Assembly (NCBI GenBank): GCA_963969495.1
Contig: OZ018327.1
Location: 31,999,175 to 32,063,174, forward strand
Source: Ceratothoa steindachneri
Taxonomy: Eukaryota; Arthropoda; Malacostraca; Isopoda; Cymothoidae
Direction: 5' to 3'
Length of the DNA: 64,000 nt
The translations under genes were made by a program, and so were the position numbers. The notes below the pieces were generated by a model. That model ran no database searches. It worked only from the letters and a program-made list of their open reading frames with translations, and was not told where the DNA came from. Shown in pieces: positions 1 to 12,311 of the stretch (positions are counted from its first letter, which is position 1; each line of letters begins with the position of its first letter).

Positions 1-761
1 TAACAACGGCTAGCCTACGTTGGTTACGCTTTGTGGTCGCTCCCCATCAACGCCAGCAAGTGACTACGGCCCCCTGACGTGCCCCCACCACCCTAACTCC
101 CTTGTGGTTCCGAAAGATTCTATGGTCATTGGTTGGCGCTAAAACCCCGATTTGAGCTTGGCCCCTCCTTCGAGGACCAACCGTTGGTAAGCCTCGGGTT
201 GGCCGGTGATATGTATACTGATCTTTATGTGAATTTCATTATCCAGTCGGATGACCTAACCCGTGACTCTTCAAATAGACCGATCTAATAGCTCTGATTA
301 AATAATAGTTTCAATTGGCTATTTTAACTTTAACTCGTGCCACACGCGGGGCGAAGGAGGCACCCCCTCGTGGGGACACGAGATGAAGTTAATTAAAAAT
401 CCATGAACGCAGTCAGGGTGTGCGGTTGCTGTAGCAATGATGAACATCCCCCCTCGTTTGCCCGATATCGAGGGATAATAGCCAATCATCGGTTGCTATA
501 GCAACCTCATGCCTTCGATTTGTTCGGGGAAGTCGCTACTGAGCCTTTGAATTCACGGGAACTGTTCTATCTTTAAAGATTATGTCTACATGTTATAACG
601 AAAAAGAATAAGAATGAAAGGCAAAAAAAAAGAATGGAAGAAGAACTACAGCAGTACAGGAACAAGGACCAGCAAAGACCCTAAGGTCCGCTCAAGGATA
701 GTCCGCTTACAGACGGTGTTAAACTACCACTTTCTAATGTTACTGTATCATGCTGTTTTTT
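1..761. other. Gene-free sequence with two RFX X-box-like palindromes
   Basis: No coding potential is recognised. GGTTGCTATAGCAACC at 491-506 is a perfect 16-bp palindrome that fits the RFX X-box consensus (RYYNYYATRRNRAC). A second near-match, GTTGCTGTAGCAAT, lies at 425-438. Whether these act as binding sites is unknown. Confidence 0.4.
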
Positions 762-966
762 AACATGCAGTTTTTTTTACTATTTCTATTCCACCGTGCA
801 CACTTATCTACATGTGTACTATTTGGCCTTTTTTAACATGCTGTTTTTAACTATTTCTATTCTACTGTACACAATATCTACATGTGTACCACTTGGCCTC
901 TTTTTAACATGCTGTTTTTAACTATTTCGATTCTACGGTACATACTTATCTACATGTGTATCCTTC
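762..966. repeat. Tandem repeat, 3 copies of about 61-73 bp
   Basis: Copies start AACATGC at 762, 835 and 906 and share ACTATTTCTATTC and ATCTACATGTGTA. The third is shortened. Confidence 0.85.
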
Positions 967-1199
967 AACATGCAAGTTAAGTTATCCCTCAAATGCACGA
1001 ACATGTTTCTCCGAACCAGGGTGGGTGGGTAGGACAGTACTATCTTCTCCCGTAGGCGTCGCCTGCTAGTGATGAAAATAATATAGGTATAGGACAGACA
1101 GAAAGAGAAAAAGGGAATTCAAATTCATTCCATGCCATGTAGGAGGAGATCACTGGCATCTTTTTATTGCTCATTTAATTTTATTCCCAACTCCGTATT

Positions 1200-2630
1200 A
1201 TGCATGACGTTTTCTTCTATGCTCCTACTACGTTATATTTACACTATTGAAGTACTCATCAAGTCGGTTTTTGAACATATTAACTGACGTGCTTTCAACT
1301 ACACGGTTGGGAAGGTCATTCCACGTTTGCGTGATCTTAAATGTGAAGTAATTTTGAGCTATAGTAGAGTTAAAGCATTTGTTCACTAATTTGAAACCAT
1401 TTTGGCGTGTGTCCCTTTTGCCAATCTCGAACAATAGTCTGTAATCAATAGTAGTAAATCCTTTTAAGATTTTGAATAATTATATCAATTGTCCACGTAA
1501 TGGTCTCCTTTTAAGTTTTAACGAGCAGAGTTTCTCTTCGTACGGTTTGTTTCGGATTCCAGGAACTAGTTTAGTAGCCCTACGTTGCACTCTTTCTAAC
1601 TGCGCTATATCCTTGTCTAGGGAGGGACACCAAAGTTGAACCGCATATTCGAGGTGTGGGCGCACGAGTGCTTTGTATAGTGGCATGATTATATCTTTCG
1701 ATTTGAAAGTGAAATTCCGAGCAATATATCTTAGCATTCGGTTTGCTTTTTTGCAAGCTTCTGCGCATTGTTTCGATACTTTAAGGTCCTTTGAGATTAA
1801 AATCCCCAAGACGGAGTCGAGGACTTGGCCTTTCATATGGTATTCTACTTTTAAGTTCTGACATCCTAAATGCATGACCTTGTATTCACCTATGTTCAAG
1901 CCCATCTGCCATTTATCCGCCCATTCGACAATTTTATTTAGGTCGCTTGGCATTTGCTCTCCATCGGATCTAGAAAGGGCTCGGCTTCCCAGCTTCGTGT
2001 CATCTGCAAATTTAGAGACCCTACTAATCATTCCATTATCCATGCCGTTAATGTGAACAATAAATAATAATGGGCCCATAACTGACCCCTGTGGAACCCG
2101 ATGGTGACTGGGGCCCATTCTGAACACGCTCCATTTACAACAACCCGCTGTGAACGATTTGAGAGCCAATTTTTAATCCATTTAAGCTTGTTATCCCTCA
2201 CTTCACTCGCTCTAATTTTCATCAATAGCCTTTCGTGAGGGACTGTATCAAAGGCCTATTTAAAGTCAAAGTAAATTATATCCGCTATTTTAGTTTCATC
2301 GTAGATGCAAATCATATTATGACAAAATTCGAGTAAATTGGTTAGGTACGAGCGCACCCGTCTAAATCCATGCTGGGTGTCTGCAATTAAATTATTCGCC
2401 TTGAGATAGCTCACCAATCGATCTCTAATTATCGATTCCAAGAACTTTCCATGTACAGAAGTTAGTCTGATGGGGCAGAAACTAGTAGGCTCCCCTTTTT
2501 TAATATCGGCGTAACATTTGCACGCTGGAACTCTATTGGAACTAGGCCTTCCTCTATTGATCGATTGAAAATCGTGCAGAGCGGTCTCGCTAATTCATTC
2601 TTTAGTTCTTTAAGATGAATGCAAGAACGG
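1200..2630 (-). pseudogene. LINE family A (CR1/jockey-like) reverse transcriptase, decayed
   Basis: On the - strand, successive blocks match a non-LTR reverse transcriptase and ORF2 C-terminus: RANVTPILKKG (about 2500-2530), LESIIRDRL and QHGFRR (2256-2441), AFDTVPHERLL (about 2226-2255), RVPQGSVMGPLLF then the catalytic FADD at 1999-2010, the thumb to about 1480, and the terminal TWNDLPNRVVESTS (1228-1434). A TAG at 2256-2258 splits FDFK from AFDT. Frame changes occur near 2170-2100 and again near 1480-1430. The 5' part, including any endonuclease, is absent, replaced upstream by GA-rich DNA. This is a 5'-truncated dead copy. Family assignment is from RT motifs by eye, so the exact clade is open. 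Confidence 0.85.
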
Positions 2631-2870
2631 TGAAAGGAGAAGAAGAACAAGAATGGAAGAAGAAGAATGGAAGAAAACTGATGAAAAGAGAAGAAGAAGA
2701 AGGATGAAAGAAGGAGAAGAATGGAAGAATGATAATAAGAGAAGAAGAAGACTGAAATGAGAAGAAGAAGAATGGAAGAAGGAGAAGAAGGATGAAAAGA
2801 GAAGAAGACGAATGAAAAGAGAAGAAGGATAATGAAAGAGGGGGAAGAATAAGATAAACCACAAGTAGTT
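2630..2870. repeat. Purine-rich GAAGAA simple sequence
   Basis: Degenerate (GAAGAA/GAATGGAAGAA) tract at the broken 5' edge of LINE A. Open frames across it encode only Ser/Phe/Leu runs and are not genes. Confidence 0.85.
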
Positions 2871-3099
2871 TCTCTAATTCTGACTCTCCATTTATTGTCA
2901 AAGACAATCATCAAAAGAATGGAAGAAGAAGAATGAAAAAAGAAAAATTAAAAATGAAGATAAATGAAAGAAAAAACGAGGAAATTAAAAAGTATTCTGG
3001 GTTGATGCAATCCATTTTATTCGTTATTTACTTTTTATTGTCTTTTCTTTACTCATACTTTGTAATACCTAGAAAATCCCAGCTAAGTTGGAGGAGGGA

Positions 3100-6075
3100 A
3101 GTAAGCCCCTTTAAAACAAGTCATCAAGAAAACAACTCTTTAAGCAAACAAGACTTCAAGTACACAACTGTTTAGGAAAACAAACCTTTATGAAACAACC
3201 TTTTAATCAAAAAGCTTACAATAAAAAAAAACTTTAGGAAAACAACTATTCAAGAAAACAACTCTTTAGTAAAACAAGTATTAAAGAAAACAACTCTTTA
3301 TCAAAACAAATCTTCAAGAAAACAACTCTTTAAGAAAACAAGTCTTTAAGTAAACAGCTCTTTAAGAAAACAGACCTTCATGAAATAACCTTTAAGAAAA
3401 CAAGCATTCAAGAAAAATAACTCTTTAGGAAAAAAGTCTTCAAGAAAACAAATCTTTAACAACAAAAATCAAGAAATAACCTTTTAGGCAAACAAACATT
3501 CTAGAAAAAAACAACTCTTAAGGAAAACAAACCTCCAAGAAACCAGTCTTTAATAAAACAAGTATTCAAGAAAACAAATCTTTAAAAAGTCAAGCCTTCA
3601 AGAAAACAACTCTTAAACAAAACAGGTCTTCAAAAAAACAAACCTTCAAGAAACAACCTTTTAAGCAAACGAGCCTTCAAGAAAACAGAAATATTTTATA
3701 AAAATAACTGAAGAAAACAAGTCTTCAAGTAAACAATTTTTTAAGAAAACAAACCTTGAAGACACAACCTGTTAAGCAAACAAGCCTCAATAAAAATAAA
3801 AATATTTTTGTAGGAAAACAAGTTTTCAAGAAAACAACTGTTTAACAAAACAACTCTTTAAGAAAGCAAACCTTCAAGAAAAACTCTTTAACAAAACAAG
3901 CCTTCAAGCAAACAACTATTTATAAAAACAAACATTCAGGAAAATAACCTATTAAGCAAACAAGCCTTCAAGAAAAAACAACTCTTTAATAAATAGGCAT
4001 CAAGACAACAAATATTCAATAAAACACTCTTTTAGAAAACAAACGTTCAAAGAAACAAGTCTTTAAGAAAACAAGGCTTCAAGAAAACTCTTTAAGAAAA
4101 CGACTCTTTAAGAAAAGAAGCTTTCAAGAGAAAACCTTTTTAAAAGACAAGTCTTCCAGTAAATAACTCTTTAAGAAAACAAACCTTCATGAAACGACCC
4201 TTTTTGCAAACAAGCCTTCGAAAAAAATAACTCCTCAAGAAAACAAGTCTTTAAGAAAACCACTCTTTAAAAAAACAATCATTGATGAAACAACCTTTTT
4301 AAGTAAACGAACCGTCAAGAACAAACAACTTTTAAGGAAAGCAAACCTACAAAAATCAGTCTTTAATAAAACAAGGATTCAAGAGAAAAAGTCTTTAATA
4401 AAACAAGGATTCAAGAGAACAAGCCTTTAAGAAAACAACTCTTTAACAAAACAAGTCTTCAGAAAAACAAAACTTCAAGTAACAACCTTTTAAGCAAACG
4501 AGCCTTCAAGTAAAAAAAACTTTTTAAGAAACAACTCCTCAAGAAAACAAGGGTTCAAGGAAACAAGTCTTCAAGAAAAAACTTCAAGAAACAACTCTTC
4601 AACAAAACAAGTCTTTAAGTAAGCAAATCTTTCGGAAAACAAACCTTCATGAAACAACCTTTAAAGCAAACAAGCCTTCAAGAAAAATAACTCTTTATGA
4701 AAACAAGTCTTCAAGAAAATAATTCTTTAACAAAACAAGTCTTCAAGGAAACAACTCTTTAACAAAACAAACTTTCAAGAAAGAACCTTTTAAGCAGACG
4801 AGCATTAACGAAAATACAACTCTTAAGGAAAACAAACTTTCAAGAAACAAGTATTTAATAAAACAAGGACTCAAGAAAAAACAACGCTTTAAGAATCAAC
4901 TCCTTAAGAAAATAAGGCTTCAAAAAACAAATCATCACGAAAAAACTTCAAGAGAAAACTCTTTAACAAACAACTATTTAGCAAAACAAGCCTTCAAGAA
5001 AAAACTATTTAACAAAACAAGTCTTCATTAAACAACTCTTTAAGAAAAAAACCTTCATGAAACAACAATTTAAGCAAACAAGCCTTCGCAAAAAAGCAAC
5101 TATTAAGGAAAACAAACCTTCAAGAAACATGTCTTTAATAAAACAAGGATTCAAGAAAAAAATACCTTCAAGAAAATAACTCTTTAAGAAAACAAACCTT
5201 CAAGAAAACAACTTTTTAAAAATACAAGTCCTCAAAAAAACAAATCTTCAAGAAACAACCTTCTAAGCAAACGAGCCTTAAAAAACAACTCTTTAAGAAA
5301 CAACTCCTTAAGAAAACAAGGCGTCAAGAATACAACACTTCAAGGAAAAAACTTCAAGAAAACAAACCTTCACTAAACAACCTTTTAATCAAATAAGCCT
5401 TCTAGAAGAAAACAACTCTTAAGCAAAAAAATATTTAACAAAACAAGCCTTCAAGAAAACAACTCTCAAAGAAAAAACCTTTAGGAAAACAAACTATTAA
5501 GCAAACAAGACTTCAAGAAAAACAACTCTTAAAAAACAAGCCTAAAAAACAACTCTTTAATAAAACAAGGCTTCAGGAAAACAAATCTTCAAGAAAACAC
5601 TCTTTAAGAAAACAAGCCTTCAAGAAACAAGTCTTTAAGAAAACAACTCTTTAAGAAAAAGGCTTAATTAACAAATCTTCAAGACAATAACTGTTTAAGA
5701 AAACAAGCCCTCAAGAAAACATCTCTTTAACAAGACAAGTCTTCAAGAAACAACTCTTTAAGAAAACAAGCCTTCAAGAAACAACCTGTTAAGCAACCAA
5801 GCCTACAAGAAAATAAATCTTCAAGAAAACAAGCCTTTAAGAATACAACCTTTTAAGCAAACAAGCCTTCAAGAAAATCTCTTTAAGAAAACAGGTCTTT
5901 AAGAAAACAAATCTTTAATAAAAAAAGACTTCTGGAAAAAAACTCTAAGAAAACATGGCATTAAGAAAACAACTTTTTAATATAAAAAGGCTTCAAAAAA
6001 ACAAATCTTCAAGAAAACAAATCTTCAAGAAAACAAACTTTCAAGAAAATAAGCCTTCAAGAAAATTCTCCTTGT
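3100..6075. repeat. About 3-kb degenerate satellite, 15-17-bp units
   Basis: A continuous array built from short units alternating forms such as CTCTTTAAGAAAACAAG and CCTTCAAGAAAACAA. Units vary in length and sequence, but all keep AAGAAAACAA and the same orientation over nearly 3 kb, on the order of 180 units. No coding capacity and no sharp higher-order period visible by eye. Confidence 0.93.
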
Positions 6076-7660
6076 AGGAAACATCCGAATATTAATTACA
6101 TTGTTCTCCAATTAACATCCCCCTAGGGGCCGTCTGAGTGGCTCTGACTCCAGGTGTTGCCCCCCAGGGTGTTGATGACAGGTCAGAAAAGTCAATAGAG
6201 GTCAGTCAAAGGTCGTAAATCTCCCCACGGGGCGGTTGCTATTGTGGGATAGCTAGAAATGGAAAGGGGGTTGTCGACCTGTTATGAAAAAAAAATTGAT
6301 TTAAGTCAACAAAATGTGAGGTTTAGTGAAAGAGTAGGGTGCATGAGTGTATATAATGGCACATAAGAATGGTTTTCATCATTATTATTCACATTAGTAC
6401 ACATAACAGTAGCTATTAGTCAGTGCTAGAGGATAGATGGAAAGGGGGGATAAGAGTGGCCGCGGAAACTACGGGCCATTCTGTCCTATACACCTGCTAC
6501 AGAACGCGTCTCGACCATGACATTTTCCACTCCAACGATTCTTGGTCATGATAAATGTGGGGTAAGTATCACACCATACCTGGAATCCAAGAACCACTTT
6601 AAAAATAGTTTTCAGCTACATCAATACACATTGCTTCTTCTCAGAGACCCATCTTGCATACTTACCCTCATAATCCATTTTTATATCATTTTAGACTGTT
6701 TTCAGTATCGTGGAAACCACCTCTGTCTCCCCCATCCTTACAGATGAGTTGTAAGCATGAGAGAAGACCGATTTGGGGAAAGTTAGGGTTCCAATTCCCC
6801 CCCCCCCCATCCCGACTCCTGGGTCGAAATCTGTTTTTCAGATCTGTGATAAGAGATGATCCGTGCGGACACCTGTGGAGGGATGACTCGGTCAGTTTGT
6901 TTAGTTGACTACAGATGTGTGGCTGTTTATTAGTGTACACATATGTGTATATACAACCCTAGCGTGTACTCAACTATACACATATATGTATAGATGTGTG
7001 GAAATAAACACACTGTATCGAAGAGAAGACGATTTTTAAATTCTCCGACAGCCTGAATGCTTTTATGTATGTAAAGCTATTTTGTGACCTTTCCCCCGTG
7101 TGTTTGCGTGTGCGTGTGCGTGCACGGTAGGAAAACCTCTCCCTCCCACTGCGTTGAACTCCCGCGACCCTTAATTCTACTTACAACGTTAAATAAAACA
7201 AAGCGACAGGATTTGACGCCATTAAGAGGATGAGAAGTTGGCCACGTTTCGACCGCCCAGGAATGGACAGGTTCCAGCCATCAAATCGATTCTAATGTGT
7301 ATGTGCATACGTGTGTGTTATTATGTAAGTGAGTATATATGTGTATGAATTCATAGAAATATTCATGCTGGGTCGATTAATTTTAATCACAATGACTTCA
7401 ATAATAATAATAATAGGTCTAGTCGAGATAAGAACACTGTTTCTATACTCCCTCAATCTGGCTAGGTCTGATGAAACGTTGCAAAGTAAGAATAAAGTGC
7501 TCGGAATCGAATTAAACAGTTGGACATTTGAAATGTAAAAGTAATAAAAAAAATTGAAATTTAAAGGTAAACTTTTTCAAAATTTAAAAGTTAATCGAAC
7601 ACATTTAAAAGTTGAGTTAAAAAGTTGCTTTAAAAATTAAATTTGACATAATCAACTATT
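6076..7660. other. Gene-free interval
   Basis: No gene, RNA or transposon recognised. It includes a C tract near 6799-6808, GT/TG-rich sequence near 7100 and 7300, and a short ATA run near 7400. Short open frames here have no recognisable motif. Confidence 0.5.
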
Positions 7661-7669
7661 ACGGTACTG

Positions 7670-8330
7670 CCAGCAAAGACAATTATATACTAACATAACA
7701 ACATATCATAACATAACAACAACATAAGTAACAACATAACAGAATAAATAACATAAAATAACATACTATACCACCCACACCATATCATACCATAAAATAC
7801 AATACTATACTACACCGTACCATCCCATGCGCTTTACAATGAATACTATACCATACAACACCACGCCCTATCATGCCATACTCTACCACACCACATCATG
7901 CCATACAGTACAATAACATACTATACAATACATACCACATCGTACCATACAATACAATGTTATACTATACCATACCACATGGCATCATACCATACAATAC
8001 CATACCATGTCACACTCTACCATATGATACCATACAATACAATAACATATGAAACCATACTATACAGCACCATGATTCTACATCATAACATACAATGCCA
8101 TACTCTAAAATGCCATACCATATACGATATCATACCACACCCTGCCATATCATACCATACCAGTGCCATACAATACCATACCATACAGGACCACATCATA
8201 CAACACCACACTATGCCATTCAATATCACATGACACCATACGATACCATGCTACACATTACCATATCATACCATACAATACCACACCATAGAGCACCATA
8301 CCACAACAGAGCATTCCAACCTACTATAGC
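7670..8330. repeat. Degenerate (CATAC/CCATA)n array
   Basis: About 650 bp of variants of ACCATAC, ATACAATAC and ATCATACC. Mutations are frequent but the 5-bp rhythm persists throughout. Confidence 0.9.
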
Positions 8331-8523
8331 AACTTTGCGGGTGAGAGAAGCCAGCAGGGCCTACCAAAGGGTTGCCAGAGCCACTCGACGGTCTTCAATG
8401 CAATCCCATACCATAGCTAGTACTAGTTAGAAACTAGTTAGTGGATTGTACGGTTCTAAAGAATGGTGTGAGATTGATAAAATTGTCGGTAGTGAGAATG
8501 TGTGATTAACCAAAGCTAATAAG

Positions 8524-8710
8524 TAAAAACCAACGGGGGTATCTGTGTCCCGTGTTTGTGGGAAGAGGTTTGTTACATGGTAGTGCAGTGGGAAATGTGG
8601 TAGCTACATATCCACATAGTCAAGGGAAAACTACTTGGGGGCACCCTAGTATCCTTAAACTAGCCGAGGTACGGAAGAGGAAACTACTATGTGCACTCGC
8701 TACCAAGCGC
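8524..8710 (+). repeat. Dispersed repeat R, copy 1
   Basis: It begins with AAAACCAACG and ends with GAAGAGGAAACTACTATGTG. The same end block recurs near 33110, 41285 and 51055, usually after AAAACCAACG. No coding sequence; class unknown. Confidence 0.5.
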
Positions 8711-9046
8711 AGATAACTGGGTAACATTCCGTACATTATTACCCGCGGTTGGATTACACATAGCTTCAGTTTCGATCTAAGTTAAAATCTAGGCTATTTC
8801 CTACCTGAGAGAAGTACAAGGAATTTGAATTAACCTGGTGCGCCCTTGGGTATCACCAGATACCCACAAGGATGGCGCCAAACGCGTCCCCTTTTGTCCA
8901 CATGGGGTATTTTAAGATAAAGGCGTCTCTAATTGATACGAGGAAATTCTTTGTTCGGAAACGCACGAACTTTTTCGGGCAGCAAACGTGTTAATATGAT
9001 GCGTTCTAAAAGTTCGTGTCTTTTTCTGAAGATAGAATTAATATGC

Positions 9047-9291
9047 ATTGAACACTTAAAATGTATGGGTATTGAACACTTAAAATGTATAAGTGTATTG
9101 AACACTTAAAATGTATGGGTATTGAACACTTAAAATGTATAAGTGTATTGAACACTTAAAATGTATAAGTGTATTGAACACTTAAAATGTATAAGTGTAT
9201 TGAACACTTAAAATGTATAAGTGTATTGAACACTTAAAATGTATAAGTGTATTGAACACTTAAAATGTATAAGTGTATTGAACACTTAAAA
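9047..9291. repeat. 24/26-bp tandem array with a dyad in each unit
   Basis: About ten copies of ATTGAACACTTAAAATGTAT followed by AAGTGT (26 bp) or GGGT (24 bp). In the 26-bp form ACACTT and AAGTGT pair as a small hairpin. The first copies alternate 24/26; the rest are 26. Confidence 0.95.
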
Positions 9292-9294
9292 CAT

Positions 9295-10030
9295 AACAAT
9301 TCAACAGATGAGAAAAGCCACAAGGGAATATCAGAGGTCATCCGAGTCAACCAGAACCCATAAACAGCCTCTACAAGATCGTGTCTGAACTTCTAAAAAA
9401 GGAATTACCGACATGACTTGTCGAAAACTAAATCATGCAGCTACTGCTCATAAATACACCAGTATCATGGCTTGTCAATCCCCCTCCCCCCTAAATCATG
9501 CAATACATATATCAATAATTTATACATAAATTGATCACTAACTCTATAATTTAAAAAGGGGATTTTTTTTTTTAGTATTTGAATAATAATTTCATCTTAG
9601 TTTGGTTATGACTTATGTTTTTTATTAAAGTTATTTCTATTCATTCTTTTAGAATATCAAAAAACAAAATGGTGAAGTTCAGAAATAAATGTAAGTATCG
9701 AAACTTTGTAAATTTTTTAAAACCCAAAGAATTACAAATGGTGAAGTTCATAAAATTTAGTTTAGAGTTCCTTTTTAAAATTATTATAATTGGCGAAGTT
9801 CAGAAAATTTATTAAAATTTAACCATGGCTGATTTTTTTTAGATTTTAAATTTCAATCTGAGTAGCGAAGCGCAAGCTCCCCCCGTATGGGGAAATGGCG
9901 AAGCCATTGCCTGGTATTACGATATATAATTTGCCCCATTACAACTTAAAAACCATCATTAGTTATCTTTAATGGGGTCGGCAAAAATAGGACTGCATTT
10001 GGGATTCTTTTACAGACCACCTGGATCGAA
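9295..10030 (-). mobile_element. LINE family B 3' UTR remnant, interrupted by a Helitron-like element
   Basis: The left part (GATGAGAAAAGCCACAAGGG, CAACCAGAACCCATAAAC, AAATCATGCA) and the right part (TATAATTTGCCCCATTAC, CTTAAAAACCATC) match the LINE B 3' ends at 17690-18240 and 31200-31480. They are separated only by the element at 9535-9914. Confidence 0.7.
9535..9914 (+). mobile_element. Non-autonomous Helitron-like element, copy A
   Basis: 380 bp, starting TCACTAACTCTATAAT and ending CTGG. Near the 3' end are a CCCC...GGGG hairpin and a second stem, AATGGC-GAA-GCCATT (9894-9908), two bases before CTGG. Three internal blocks resemble ATGGTGAAGTTCAGAAAAT. The flanks are A on the left (9534) and T on the right (9915). 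The uninterrupted target is seen in LINE B at 18129/18130 (CTTGA|TATTACAATAT), so the junctions are set by sequence. TC start, CTRR end, 3' hairpin and A|T insertion without duplication are Helitron hallmarks. No Rep/helicase is encoded. Confidence 0.78.
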
Positions 10031-10109
10031 GAAGAGCTGCAGATAGCATTTCACCTACACAAATGGAAAGGTCTACTTAATAAGATATAAACAAGCTCAA
10101 CAGACCTAA

Positions 10110-10380
10110 GTCGCGTGCTCTCAATTATTCATAACTATGATCATATGACCCTACCACCTTCTAAACTTTCAATAAGTTAGGGAATCCGACCCATAGTTAG
10201 TTTTATTTAAATAATTCCAGAACTAACCATGGGACGACATTAGTTATTATATTCTTCGAAAGAGAATGTAAAACAACATAAGGGTTTCAAATTTTGTTAG
10301 AATCGGATGAATCGTTACGATGTTATTGCCAAAAGACTCATTGAAATGTAAAATGGTACCATCCGACCGACCCACCTACG
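10110..10380 (-). mobile_element. TTA-flanked MITE family, copy 1 (right end missing)
   Basis: It starts GTCGCGTGCTCTCAATTATT after TAA and matches the copies at 18670, 54988 and 57254 through GAATGTAAAACAACATAAGG and the CTCATTGAAATGTAAAATGG region. The last ~35 bp and the second terminal repeat are missing at 10380. Confidence 0.75.
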
Positions 10381-10850
10381 AAAAAGGAAAAAGCCACTAA
10401 GGCCTATCAAAGTCACTCTAATCTAAAAATCCACCAAACCACCACCATGGTATAATCCGCATCCATCGGATTGCGTTATCAACCATCAACAATGTATGAA
10501 AGAAGCATTTAAAAAGAGTTACATTTGACATTGCTTTGCAAATTTCGCAAAGGCAACATTGCAACCCATGTAAGGTAGAACATACCCATGTGTGTATGTT
10601 GATGAAGGTAATGGTCGTACATGTGACATGATTTGGTAAGTGTAAGAAAAGTAATTTTGATATTTCTTTTAAGCATCGATCAGAGAGACCAAAGGAACTT
10701 GATAAGGACAACGAAAGTTGAGATTGATGAGGATCTAGGCTCGAGCATCGAAGACGTCTCCCAGAAACTTAAACACCGATGGTTTATTATTGGAAAAGTT
10801 GTTTAGAAAATTGGAAAGGCGTCAACATCGTGTTGTCTCGAGGGAGTCAA
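10381..10850. other. Gene-free interval
   Basis: The first ~40 bp (AAAAAGCCACTAAGGCCTAT) resemble a LINE B 3' fragment. The rest shows no recognisable feature. Confidence 0.4.
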
Positions 10851-10854
10851 TCAG

Positions 10855-11935
10855 TTGGTCAATCAGGAATAAAGAAAAAACGCCACTCATGTATAAAGAA
10901 GAAAAACACACTAGTCAGGAATAAAGAAAGAGCTAATCAGAATGAAGGAAAAGCACTAATCAGGAATGAAGATAAAGGTAATCAGAATGAACGAAAATCA
11001 CTAATCAGGAATGAAGATAAAGGTAATCAGAATGAAGGAAAAGCACTAATCAGGAATGAAGAAAAACAATCATTGAGAATAAAGAAAAAACTAATTGGAA
11101 ATGAATCAAGACTAATCAGGAATGATAAAAACATGAGGAATGAAGAAAAGACACGACTCCGAAAAGTAGAAAGGTGTGTAGACTTGGGATTCAGTTGCTT
11201 CATGTTGTTTACGTAGAATCAAGCAGTTGGCCAATCGGGAATAAAGAATAAACACCAATCCTGATTTTAAAAAACCCCACACACTCGCTAATCAAGAAAA
11301 GTGAAAAAACTAATTAGAATGGAAGAAACGACCTAATCAGGAATGAAGAAAAACAATCATCGAAAATAAAGAAAAAGCTAATTAGGAACGAATAAAAGTC
11401 TAGTCAGGAATCCAAAAAACATCAGAAATAAAGAAAATACATTAATCAGAAATTTTTAAAAACTAATAAAGAATCAATAAAACACTAATTAGTTATCAAA
11501 AACAAAAAACACTAATCAGAAATAATGAAAAAAACTAATCTAAATGAAGGAAAAGCACTAATCAGGAAGAAAAAAAAACAATAATCGGGAATGAAGAAAA
11601 AACTAATTATAAATTAAATAAATACAAATTAGGAATGAAAAAAAATAAAGGAAAAACACTAATTAGAAATAAAGAACAAAACACTAATCAGGAATGAAGG
11701 AAATACACTAACTAGGAATCAAGAAAAACACAATAATAACGAATGAAAAAAACACTAAATAAGAATGATGAACAAAACACATTAATCAGGATGGACCAAA
11801 AATTATAATTAAGAAGGAAGAAAAACATTAATCAGGATTAAAGAACAAACCACACTAATTAAGATTGAAGCAAAAAAAACCCCATTAATTATGAATGAAG
11901 AAAATCACTATAGGGAATAAATAACAGCATGAAAA
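10855..11935. repeat. Degenerate tandem array, about 20-24-bp units
   Basis: Units centred on CTAATCAGGAATGAAGAAAA repeat for about 1.1 kb with many substitutions and indels. The regular stretch 10910-11080 reads open on the + strand (RNEDKGNQNE-type peptide) but that is array sequence, not a gene. Confidence 0.9.
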
Positions 11936-12311
11936 AAAACATGTTTCTCCTCTGTCACTCGAATAATTTTCCAGTGAAGCGAAATAGGTTTTTGAATAAT
12001 AAATTCCTTTTTGTGAGTTTTTTAACTACAATACCACACGGTACCCTTAATACTCGTATATTACGAATATATTAGTTACCTGATTAAGCTCCGGACAAGC
12101 TTCGATTATATTGAGGCGGTGTTCCGGGCACGATCCTCTGAACATAATTTACAGAAGGATGTTGGGTACTGTGGTCACTGGCCAATCTGTCCGATTAATT
12201 TGGATGACCCTCGATTGACCCTGGGGGCTTTTGTTATTTGTAAAAAAATATATAATGATACAGTGAGAGCTTAGGTTAGTCTTCTCTTCCTCTTTTCTAG
12301 AAGAAACTATA
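11936..12311. other. Gene-free interval
   Basis: Unremarkable AT-rich sequence; nothing recognised. Confidence 0.4.

Noticed and set aside
8330..8410. Possible LINE B 3' UTR fragment (GAGAGAAGCCAGCAGGGCC)
   Set aside because: Similar in wording to LINE B tails but too diverged to claim by eye.
10779..11216. 145-aa charged frame (RNEDKGNQNE repeats)
   Set aside because: Covers the regular part of a degenerate nucleotide array; the repeat continues out of frame beyond it.
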